A program made the translations under genes and the position numbers. From Rachycentron canadum (taxonomy: Eukaryota; Chordata; Actinopteri; Carangiformes; Rachycentridae), in contig CM076669.1 in NCBI GenBank assembly GCA_038496675.1, positions 13,202,767 through 13,266,766 on the forward strand: a stretch of 64,000 nucleotides of DNA, in the 5' to 3' direction. The notes under the pieces were generated by a model. The model was not told the origin of the DNA. It was given only the letters and a program-made list of their open reading frames with translations, and ran no database searches. The first letter of the stretch is position 1. Every line of letters begins with the position of its first letter. Below, piece after piece: positions 24,297-56,275 of this stretch.

Positions 24297-26660
24297 CACG
24301 CGCGTGTGTGTGCGCGCGCGCACGCGCGTGTGTGTGTTGTGCTTTGAACACCATCACTGCTACAACCTGTCTCTCTGGCTCTCCTGACTGTTTGTGTGCC
24401 ACACAGGTGTTTGTGTGTCTGTGGAAGGGCTGTAAAGTGTACAACACACCATCAACCAGTCAGAGCTGGCTGCAGAGACACATGCTGACCCACAGCGGAG
24501 ACAAACCATTCAAGGTGACCACACACATACACACACACTCTCATCAAGTCCACTTCACTACGTCTACACAACATACCTGTAATACTGTCACTGTCTGTCT
24601 GACCTTGGTTTAACTGACACTGTCAATCATTTGTGTTCCTGATAGTGTGTGGTCGGGGGCTGCAACGCCACATTTGCCTCTCAGGGGGGGCTGGCACGTC
24701 ACGTCCCCACTCACTTCAGCTCGCAGAGTTCATCAAAAATGTCCAATCAGGGCAAAGTGAAGGAGGAGTCTCCATCCAAGGCCGGCCTCAACAAGAGGAG
24801 GAAACTCAAGAACAAGCACAGACGCTCACTCCGTATGGCTTGCGCGCCAAACACACACACACACGTACGTTTAATGCCATACTATACACAGAAAATATAT
24901 TTTACCTTTTTTATCTCCAGCCCGACCTCATGACTTCTTCGACGCTCAGACAATGGACGCCATCCGTCATCGAGCCATCTGCCTCAACCTGGCAACACAC
25001 ATCGAGAGCCTGGGCAACGGACACAGTGTGGTTTTCCACAGCACGGTGGGCTCACACACCAAATATTCCCATATTATCCAACACTAAAGTTTCGATGTTT
25101 TTAGTTTTGTTAAAGTTTTAGCTAACGGCTGCCTGGTCGATCAGGAGCTGAATAACTACACTCTTCTTTCATGAAAGAGCCGACCTAACTTGTATGCGTG
25201 TATGATTTCAGGTAATAGCCAGGAGGAGAGAGGACTCTGGGAAAGTCAAGGTCCTGTTGCACTGGACACCTGAAGACATGTAAGACCTGCTCTCCTCCTC
25301 CTCCTCCTCATCCTCACTCCTTGTCTTCACATCTCCTCCTGCTCTGCTCTCCTCTGCCTCTTCATAGCAGTAAAATACAAAAAACTGTTGAATTTCTGAT
25401 TTATTTTGACAGAAATTGTCTCTAAAATGCTTCTGACTCCACATGCAGCTGCTAAAATGGTTAAAAACATACTTAGATTCAGGACAGGCACAATAGCGGA
25501 AGGTGCCAGTTTTGTGTAATGTTGCTGGTATGACGACATCAACAAGTCTATTTTTTTTGTGGTAGCTGCACAAACCACTCATAAAAAAAGATGTGCCTGT
25601 TATCTCTAGATCATGTGAAGCAACCACACAATTTATCTGCTCTAACCCATTAACATAGGCGGTGAAATGAAAACCAAGCTGCCACTACGCACGCACCAAC
25701 ACACCTACACACCTACACACACACACACACACACACCTACACCTTCACCTTCTTCACCTTAGATCATCAGAGACACAAGCAAACATCAAAAGACAATAAA
25801 GACTAAAGGCAGTTTGTACTGTGTTGGCTGCCTTAGCTGATTCTTTGCAAGGGTGTAACTCATGTTGTTTTCTAAACTGTGTCATCACACAACAGCAACA
25901 CTACACGTTACACCCGCAGATGCATGTGTAATTAAGGCCACCGCACCAAACCAAATGATCTGTAAGATGATGTGAAGCACTGGGGACTTGCAGGAAATAT
26001 CCAAACCTTGTTTAAAGTGGAGAGAGTGACTCCGTTGTGTCCTGTCAGCAGGACTGTGGTGGGGAGTCCTTGTGTACCTTTCACACCTCATCTGTTTGCT
26101 TTGGTCAAAATGAACTCTCTTATGTTTGCCCCCTTTTTAGTGCTGTTTATTTAAAGCAGCTGTTGTGAAATCTGTCAGGACCAAACAAACAGGTTGAGAC
26201 CGTCTGCAGAGAGGGGTTTCAGCCCAAACGCTGCAGATGGACCAAATCAGTCATTTTTTCATGTGTTTTTATCAATTATTATGATCAGCCAACTGAATTG
26301 TTGAGGGAAGCGATGCTTGCTTGCCTGAGGTGCTGCTTCACATGCAGTCACATGTGAGGTAATGATCACAGTCCAGATCAAGCTCCTGAAACCTCTCCCT
26401 GTGTGTCAGACTGCCAGACGTGTGGGTGAATGAGAGCGACAGACTGCAGCAGAAGACCAAGGTGGTCCATCTGTCGAAGCTGCCCACAGACACAGCTGTA
26501 CTCCTCGACCCCAACATCTACAGGTGTGTGTGTGTGTGTGTGTCTGTGTGTGTGCGTGTGTGTGTGTGTGAGAGAGCTCATCTTCAGTGCACTAAAACAT
26601 GAAAGTCTGGGACACTGATGAATTATCTGACCTGGTTTCTCTCACAGGATGTTCTTCTAA
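16558..26660 (+). CDS. aebp2: aebp2, zinc finger PRC2 cofactor (AE-binding protein 2)
   Basis: Joined exons: 16558-17078, 22724-22955, 24407-24514, 24646-24832, 24921-25045, 25212-25279, 26410-26523, 26648-26660. This gives 455 residues. After an acidic, low-complexity N-terminus come the conserved SSDGEPLSRMDSED and STLMDMESTASSGRSTPAM motifs. Three C2H2 fingers follow (YTCCWDHCQLLF..., FVCLWKGCKVYN..., CVVGGCNATFASQGG...), then the basic KR motif (NKRRKLKNKHRRS) and the C-terminal domain (HDFFDAQTMDAIRHRAI, HSVVFHST, VWVNES, LLDPNIYR). In mammals AEBP2 stabilises EZH2-SUZ12-EED-RBBP4 and stimulates H3K27 methylation in the nucleus; the KR motif and C-terminal domain contact PRC2. The start ATG is the first in the CpG-rich exon. 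The oddity is the tail: after NIYR the simplest splice gives MFF-stop, not the mammalian basic tail ending KRLKR. Confidence 0.95.
17980..18375 (+). repeat. dispersed fish repeat, fragment
   Basis: Ordered pattern ACCAAAACCATCTCATTGTT, CTTCTCTCTGGAGCTCC, GTGACATCACAAAGTCA, CAGTTTCTGAATACAGGCTG, GACCTGTTTTATAATCGAAG and GTGGGACCTTTAATATTATG, which I recognise as a common percomorph interspersed repeat of unknown class. No coding capacity is visible. Confidence 0.5.
19089..19119. repeat. (CA)n microsatellite
   Basis: Fifteen or so CA units with one early CG change, in aebp2 intron 1. Confidence 0.95.
21811..21848. repeat. (AC)19 microsatellite
   Basis: Uninterrupted AC units in aebp2 intron 1. 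Confidence 0.97.
22724..22955 (+). CDS. aebp2: aebp2 coding exon 2, zinc finger 1
   Basis: Enters in phase 2 after ccctccag and ends in phase 0 (ggg/gtcagt). It encodes STLMDMESTASSGRSTPAML and a Gly-rich linker. C2H2 finger 1 follows: Cys pair in CCWDHC, His pair in HIRATH. The exon closes with VDGQRGG as in mammals. Confidence 0.96.
22956..24406 (+). other. aebp2: aebp2 intron 2
   Basis: Mostly AT-rich unique sequence; its 3' end carries the long GT/GC alternating tract (24244-24337). No coding feature. Confidence 0.7.
24244..24337. repeat. 94-bp alternating purine-pyrimidine tract: (GT)n with CG blocks
   Basis: About 23 GT units followed by two CGCGCGCACGCGCG-like blocks separated by GT runs. 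Purine-pyrimidine alternation is unbroken over the whole tract, the classic sequence requirement for left-handed Z-DNA. It ends about 70 nt before aebp2 exon 3. Confidence 0.95.
24407..24514 (+). CDS. aebp2: aebp2 coding exon 3, zinc finger 2
   Basis: 36 codons, phase 0 to 0. It encodes VFVCLWKGCKVYNTPSTSQS and then the WLQRHMLTH end of finger 2, followed by linker SGDKPFK. Essentially identical to human AEBP2. Confidence 0.97.
24646..24832 (+). CDS. aebp2: aebp2 coding exon 4, zinc finger 3 and KR motif
   Basis: Phase 0 to 1 (ctc c/gtatgg). It encodes finger 3 (CVVGGCNATFASQGGLARH, VPTH), a Ser-rich linker, KEESPSKAGLN and the basic KR motif KRRKLKNKHRRSL. Known family role: the KR motif contacts RBBP4/PRC2 and nucleosomal DNA. 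Confidence 0.97.
24921..25045 (+). CDS. aebp2: aebp2 coding exon 5, PRC2-binding domain
   Basis: Phase 1 to 0. It encodes PRPHDFFDAQTMDAIRHRAI and HIESLGNGHSVVFHST, which match the human SUZ12/RBBP4-contacting C-terminal domain. The intron before it is only 88 nt. Confidence 0.97.
25212..25279 (+). CDS. aebp2: aebp2 coding exon 6
   Basis: Phase 0 to 2 after acceptor gatttcag. It encodes VIARRREDSGKVKVLLHWTP then ED, as in mammals. Confidence 0.95.
25280..26409 (+). other. aebp2: aebp2 intron 6
   Basis: Contains a CTC triplet stretch near 25291-25315 and a CA/CACCTA microsatellite at about 25690-25741. Short open frames lack domains. Confidence 0.7.
26410..26523 (+). CDS. aebp2: aebp2 coding exon 7
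   Basis: Phase 2 to 2. It encodes LPDVWVNESDRLQQKTKVVH and LSKLPTDTAVLLDPNIYR. The donor (ag/gtgtgt) opens directly into a GT-rich repeat that runs to about 26571. Confidence 0.95.
26524..26571 (+). repeat. GT-rich microsatellite starting at a splice donor
   Basis: The intron's own donor GT is the first unit of the repeat, with CT and GC interruptions. Every later GT is a potential weak competing donor. Confidence 0.93.
26648..26660 (+). CDS. aebp2: aebp2 terminal coding exon (simplest reading)
   Basis: Acceptor ctctcacag, phase 2 entry; encodes (R)MFF then TAA at 26658-26660. A second acceptor (cctccag) 22 nt downstream would start at 26670 and give a Ser/Pro-rich tail of about 61 residues ending TEDA (stop 26854-26856). 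Neither matches the mammalian KRLKR tail. Confidence 0.6.
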
Positions 26661-28147
26661 CACCTCCAGAGAAGCTCTACTGTCACTTCCTGCTAATCAG
26701 ACGCTGAGTCGGAGGCCGCCTCCTCGTCTCATTGCCTCCATCTCCACGTTCTCTTCTCCCCCTCCTCCCTCTCCCAGCGTAGTGTCTTGTTTGTCGTGGC
26801 TGTCTGAGGCCTCCAGTGTTTTCTCATTAGGTGCTGAGTTTACTGAGGACGCGTAGAGCAACATGTTGCTTGTTGTAGACTGAAAACTAACTGACAGAGC
26901 TGTAACAGTAGACAGTTAGACATTTGTAGAGAGAAGCTGTCTTTGTAAATATTTGAGATTTGTAATATATTTTTATACTTTGAATTTTTTACTGTACTGT
27001 AGATAGAAGTCTTTTTTTCCACCAAACATTTTAAATAGATGTTTTAAAAACTGATAATATTGGTCATGTGCATATAGCTGGCATTGCTCTGGTTTGATGT
27101 CATTAAACCTTTCCAACCTTCACCAGGTCTCCAGTCATGACAGGTGTGCGTTTGTCTCCAGGTGGTATGAGTCATTGCAAGAATATCAGTGTTAATAAGT
27201 CGTTGGCTGTGAGCCTATTAGAAGTGAGGTTACTAAGAGCAATTATTTGTTTACACATGGTGACGCTGCCCTCTGAGAGCAGCAGAGGGAGACAGTGTGA
27301 TGAATGGGTTTAATAGTACAAAATAAAAAAAAATTAATCCTGTCTCTAATGTTTCTCATTGAGAGCTGATCCATAAACTCCAGATAGTCCCAGAGAAGGA
27401 GCTCCATGTTTTATACAGGCTCACAAGAAAATCCTCAGATCTGGCTACACTCCAACAGCTTCTTATTCTCACGACTCTCTTTGTTGTTGCTGTTGCTTCA
27501 ACTTTATTGAAACAGCCCAAGAACTTGTATTGACGTAAAAACAGGCGTGCACAAAAGTCATCCATCGGAATAAGACAAGCTGATGTCTGTATTTACTATG
27601 TTGGAATATATTTCTATAATCAAATTACATAGCGTATTCTTTGAAAACTTTAGAGAATTTGAATTTTAAAAAAAAACTGAGCAAAAAAATACATTTTATA
27701 AATAAAACAGTCACCTTCAGTATTTGGATCATGGAAATATATATTCACATTTCAGGGAACATTTATCATAAACCTTGGATCATAACAGCAATTAGTTCCT
27801 ACCAACTCTGGAAAAGGTGCAGTGGTAACAAAAAAAAACCCTTTTATAGTGTAGAATCTGTAAAACAATTTAAATATTTTTTATTAATCAGGAATTGAAA
27901 CGTACTTGAAACATCGTGAACTTCTCTCAGCAGTGAAGATTTATCAACGCTGCGGTTCTTTAGGTGAAACATTACATTTAATGTGTGCAAAAGAAGAGAC
28001 CAACAGTATTTTATTATCATCCGTTTGGAGAAGTAAACTTAAAGTAACTAATTAGTGGATTATTTGTATATATATATTATCTGTGGTTGACATGTATGTT
28101 GACATGGAAACGGTCAACATTCGCCGCTTCCCTATAATCAAAAACAC
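26661..28147 (+). other. aebp2: aebp2 3' UTR and aebp2-ndufa5 intergenic region
   Basis: Candidate polyadenylation signals are ATTAAA at 27102-27107, with GT-rich sequence soon after, and AATAAA at 27322-27327. The rest is AT-rich; no gene is seen. Confidence 0.55.
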
Positions 28148-28172
28148 TGACGTCATTTTTACTGGCCGGAAA
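28148..28172 (+). promoter_or_regulatory. ndufa5: ndufa5 promoter: full CRE and ETS/GABP (NRF-2) site
   Basis: A perfect palindromic CRE, TGACGTCA, lies at 28148-28155 and CCGGAAA at 28166-28172, 31-55 nt upstream of the ndufa5 ATG. No TATA box is visible. CRE plus GABP/NRF-2 sites are the usual control elements of nuclear genes for respiratory-chain subunits. Confidence 0.65.
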
Positions 28173-28202
28173 TCGCAGACGGGACTGTGTCCGCACGGGA
28201 GA

Positions 28203-28223
28203 ATGGCTGGGCTGTTGAAGAAG
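28203..28223 (+). CDS. ndufa5: ndufa5 coding exon 1
   Basis: Seven codons (MAGLLKK), phase 0, donor aag/gtacga. The start is fixed by identity to the conserved vertebrate N-terminus. Confidence 0.95.
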
Positions 28224-30987
28224 GTACGAGTAGAGGTCATGTCTTTGTTTTAATGACAGAAAGAGTCGCTGAAACAAGCCGAGCCCATTTTGTTCGCGCT
28301 AACTTTGTACTGTTGTCATTGTGCATTAGCGTTGCTGTCTCACGTAGACGGAGTCTGCAGTGTGAAGGAGACGCGGCGCTGAGGTGGCTAGCTGTTAGCT
28401 GTTATGCTAACGTAGCTTGGTTGGGTTAACGCCGAGGAACGAACGGCCATCACGTGAACTCGCTACATACTCAACTATGTCTATTTACCTTTGTGGCTGA
28501 GGCAGCGGTGTTAGCTAAAGAGAAAATAGGCCTCTTAGCATATTATGGTAAAATGGATAAAACCGCTTTGCGGCCTCGCTCAGTAATAATTTCTCGGGAA
28601 TGATGGGAAAACAAAGACCGTTGAATGGGTCACTTTACAATTCTATCTATTAGGGTTTAATGGGTCACTTCCTATTAATATTACCTGACACTCATCAAAA
28701 CGAACTACGACTAGTTTTCCTTTTGTTTTCTGGAAGTAATTTGCACCAAACGACAAACGTATTCTTAGTAAACGCGCAACAAACTCCCGGGCCTGCAAAA
28801 CAAAGTGTTTTTTAGTAAAAACTGTCAAGTGTTCAACATAATGCTGCCGTTCACCAAAAGCAGGTTGACTGGAGCTGAGGGTGAAACGTGTGGTGTGAAC
28901 ACGGCTGCACCGCCATCGTGTCCGAGTGTGATCTCTGCAGCTCGTTCTTAAATCCACTCCCAGTGAAGGCGGTGTTCCTCACAGCGGGGCCGTTTGGTGA
29001 ATTATCTCTGCGCCCTCGGCCACGTTAACCAGAATGATTGCGTTTGAGTGCGACACCAGGGCCCTGGCACTGACAGACAGCAGTAGTGTCATTCAACACT
29101 TGTCTGCCTTATTTGTCTGAAGTGCTTGAATGTTGAAGAGCAGAATCTGTAAAAATCTGTAAATAGGCTCGCAGCTGCAAACATTTTAGGTTTTCAGTGC
29201 GAAACAAATAGTTTCTATTTGCCTTCAAAAACAATTTTATTAAGATAATAAAAATGATCTGTGTGGGTAACATCATCAGTGTATGTAAACATGGTCTCTC
29301 GGTGGCATATAGTAGACTAGTATTCTTGTAATAATAGTTTCCCACTCATTCAAGTGTATGGGAAAGCCAACTTATACTATTTCTTATTAATGGATTGTAT
29401 TTTTTTCTCTGTGGTACAATTCAATGTAATGATTTTATCTATGTGTATCACCAGGCAGAGGATATGATAATACTCCTTTATCAGAATAGGTGTTGATCAA
29501 ATGTTTTCTCATTTAGGCTACAAACCTTTTAAAATAACCAAAGATACAGTGTGTGAGTGAGGTAGTGAGATAGGAACATTTTCAGGTTACTGAGTTAAAT
29601 CTCTTTTGTCTTTATATTGAAATGAATATTTATTTTATTAGATGCAGTTTGCAGCCGCATTTCCATTTAAAGTTGTCAGAGCACATTCACAGAACTGCAC
29701 AGAAGGAGGTTTGAAGATGAAGTGAAAAGGTGAGTAGGAGCTAAAGTGACTCAGACTTAACAAGTGTCTCTCCTGCTGCTCTTTTGCAGACGACCGGCCT
29801 GGTCGGCCTGGCAGTGGCCCAGAATCCACATGAGGTGAGAAGCCGACGCTGCATACAGCTCCCCTCCATCTATCTGTTTGGCTCTGTGTAGTGCAGACCT
29901 TGGTTAACGTAGAATTATTAAAACCACATTACAATGTGGATCAGAGCTGGAGCTGTCAGTGGTTATCACAACCACTAACTAATCCACTCTGCTCTTCCCC
30001 TCAGCGTCTGAGGATCCTCTACTCAAGGATCCTGGCAACACTGCAGACCATGCCGCAGGACGCCGCCTACAGGAAGTACACAGAGCAGCTGATCAATGAG
30101 CGCTTAAACCACATTAAAACGGTCAGTACCAGACTGTGCTGTGTGAGGATATGTGCTGTGTAAACTCTGAGGATCAGAGATGAGTTTCTATATGTTTGTC
30201 TTCATAGGAGAGTAATCCTGAGATGCTGGAGAAGAAAATAAACTCTGGTCAGATCGAGGAGGTCATTTTACAAGTAAGTTCATTTCCTCTTGTGCTGTCA
30301 GGGCCTTAGGGCTGTAACAGAACAGAGCGAGTTCCAGTAGCTGCTGACTGTCAGGAGAGTGTGTGGTGATCATGTTTATTTTCTGATCCAGTCCTTTTCT
30401 GTTGTTTTCATTTATTGTCGCACACTCAATACACAAATTTGATTCTGATCTTACAAAATGAGCGGGTGTTACAAGAGTTCATGTTACAGCCAACAATTTG
30501 GAGCTTGTTATTTTTGTCCAAACACTGATGTAAAACTTAAGCTGTTCCTAGGGGTGCTGGGGTTTGTTAGATTGTTATTGTGAGGTTGCCAGGTAACCAG
30601 TAGATAAAACAGCAGCATAAACTGCTGCGATTAAAAGTTTCACCCCACATAAAAACCACAAACATGCATTTTTCGTTTCTGGATGAAATATGATGCCTGT
30701 CAGTGAGCTCTCCAGGCATCGGTGTGAATATTTTTGAAGTGACTTACTTAACTTGCTCTCAAAAACAAAGAGGATAAGTGTTCAGACTGTTCCTTTAAAC
30801 ACCTGACTCAGCTGTTGGGTTCTGTGATAATGACACCAGAGTGTATCATGGTGTTGTTGTTCATGGTGCTGTGCTGTGTGTGCAGGCGGAGCGTGAACTG
30901 GCTCTGTCCAGGAAGATGGCTGAGTGGAAACCATGGGAGCCGCTGATAGAGGAGCCCCCTCCCAACCAGTGGAAGTGGCCCATATGA
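28203..30987 (+). CDS. ndufa5: ndufa5, NADH:ubiquinone oxidoreductase subunit A5
   Basis: Joined exons 28203-28223, 29790-29834, 30005-30121, 30208-30273, 30886-30987 give 116 residues, the same length as human NDUFA5. The protein begins MAGLLKKTTGLVGLAV, continues through RLRILYSRIL and AAYRKYTEQLINERL, then the QIEEVILQAERELALSRKM helix, and ends EWKPWEPLIEEPPPNQWKWP-I; each block has a direct human counterpart. It is an accessory subunit of the matrix (peripheral) arm of mitochondrial complex I, near the Q module. It faces cog5 tail to tail. AATAAA at 31063-31068 is a clear polyadenylation signal. Confidence 0.97.
28224..29789 (+). other. ndufa5: ndufa5 intron 1
   Basis: The first 250 nt are relatively CpG-rich, consistent with promoter-proximal sequence; the rest is AT-rich. 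Nothing coding is supported. Confidence 0.7.
29790..29834 (+). CDS. ndufa5: ndufa5 coding exon 2
   Basis: 15 codons, TTGLVGLAVAQNPHE, phase 0 to 0, acceptor cttttgcag and donor gag/gtgaga. Confidence 0.96.
30005..30121 (+). CDS. ndufa5: ndufa5 coding exon 3
   Basis: 39 codons, phase 0 to 0. It encodes RLRILYSRILATLQTMPQD and AAYRKYTEQLINERLNHIKT. Confidence 0.97.
30208..30273 (+). CDS. ndufa5: ndufa5 coding exon 4
   Basis: 22 codons, phase 0 to 0. It encodes ESNPEMLEKKINSGQIEEV then ILQ. The acceptor is cttcatag and the donor caa/gtaagt. Confidence 0.96.
30274..30885 (+). other. ndufa5: ndufa5 intron 4
   Basis: 612 nt, no feature recognised on the sense strand. On the minus strand it holds the first canonical AATAAA signals downstream of the cog5 stop (TTTATT near 30375 and 30413). 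Confidence 0.7.
30886..30987 (+). CDS. ndufa5: ndufa5 coding exon 5
   Basis: 33 codons plus TGA (30985-30987). It encodes AERELALSRKMAEWKPWEPL and the invariant end PPPNQWKWPI. Confidence 0.97.
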   Translation, partial: AERELALSRKMAEWKPWEPLIEEPPPNQWKWPI

Positions 30988-31062
30988 ACACACCCATGTG
31001 TGCTGTCATACTGTTGAGTGTGTGTGTGTGAGTGATCCTGACTTCTAATGAAGTAATGTACA

Positions 31063-31068
31063 AATAAA
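31063..31068 (+). terminator. ndufa5: ndufa5 polyadenylation signal AATAAA
   Basis: Canonical hexamer 76 nt after the ndufa5 stop, the only one in the short 3' UTR. Confidence 0.8.
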
Positions 31069-31618
31069 AGTCCTGCAAATATTTCCCCATATATTCTCCA
31101 GAGTCATTTGTGTGTCACAGCAGGTGTATGTACACACTCACATGACACAGTTACAGTTTGTGAAGAAAAACCACCTGTTCTCATGCTGTGAGGATTGTGG
31201 AGGTTCAGACTCTACAGATATCGTACCACCTGAGTAAATGAGATGAACCTTTACAGAACTGAATAATAATAATAGAAATGTGGATCAACACCTATAATAA
31301 CATGTTTCTTATGAAATTCAGCTTTGGTGACTCAACCATACTTTTGCCTGTTAGTAACAGAACAAAGAAGTTACTTCATAATTAAGTATCCCCACAACAA
31401 AGTCCCTTTAAACAAATCAAAGCAGTAAAAATGATCAGTTTAAGCTTGAATAGAGCTGCTACAGTCACATAGTTGTGTCCAGAGGAAGCTTCTTGTCGTG
31501 TGCAACGAACTAACAGCCTGTGTCTTCAAATATCCTTCAACACACTGTGACTTCAGACAGAAATAATTTTATGATGCTAAACTGCACTGTCAAGGTCACA
31601 TTTACAGCTGTGTCTCCT
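31069..31618. other. convergent ndufa5-cog5 interval
   Basis: Holds both 3' UTRs. No canonical AATAAA or ATTAAA was seen on the minus strand for cog5 between its stop and the ndufa5 end; a CATAAA variant occurs near 31568. Confidence 0.6.
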
Positions 31619-55644
<24,026 letters not shown>

Positions 55645-56134
55645 CTGGAAAATGCACAAACAAACACACAAACACATGAATTTTCTAGATTTTCAATCAT
55701 GTTCACTCAAGACTCAAGTATCCAGGAGTGTAATCTGGATATCTGGATGTATTCATTTTTGTTAATTCAATCAACAATCAAATCTTTGATCTGGTTGTAA
55801 CTCAAGTGGTCCGAGAATAAACTAAACGTCTGCACCTCCTCTCACTTTTCAGACTTTAGAAAATATAGCTTGTGACAGGGAACTTGGACCAGAGGGAGAA
55901 AGAGAGTGAGTTTCTGCATGTGCAGATCTGTTCAGATGGACAAGTGTCAAGCTTCAGAGATGGAGAGAACTTGGTGATCTTCTCCTGAACAGGTAACAGG
56001 CTGCTGAATTCATGTTCCTGTACTAATCTAAATGTGTTGTAGTGGTTGGCTGTGTTGGTAGATTTAGCATGAAAGTGGATGATGAGCGGCCACTTTGTTT
56101 GTTGAATCATTTAACCTTCTGTGAACAAGTGTCA

Positions 56135-56275
56135 ACTGATTGCGACGTCACCCATTGGTTTGTGAGCTACCGTTTTGAAGCCTTAAGTTTTTTTAATTGG
56201 CTGTTGCCATCTTGTTTTTTTGAAACCACAAGAAACCATATTTGGAAGGTGGAGCTGAGGAGTGAAGGGTGGATC
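56135..56275 (-). repeat. dispersed repeat, family B copy 3 (partial)
   Basis: Reverse-complement match to about 33160-33310 (CACCCATTGGTTTGTGAG, TTTTGAAGCCT, GGTGGAGCTGAGGAG). Confidence 0.6.

Noticed and set aside
25690..25741. Tandem CACCTA/CA stretch as a CRISPR-like or regulatory array
   Set aside because: Simple microsatellite; no regular repeat-spacer structure, and the organism is a vertebrate.
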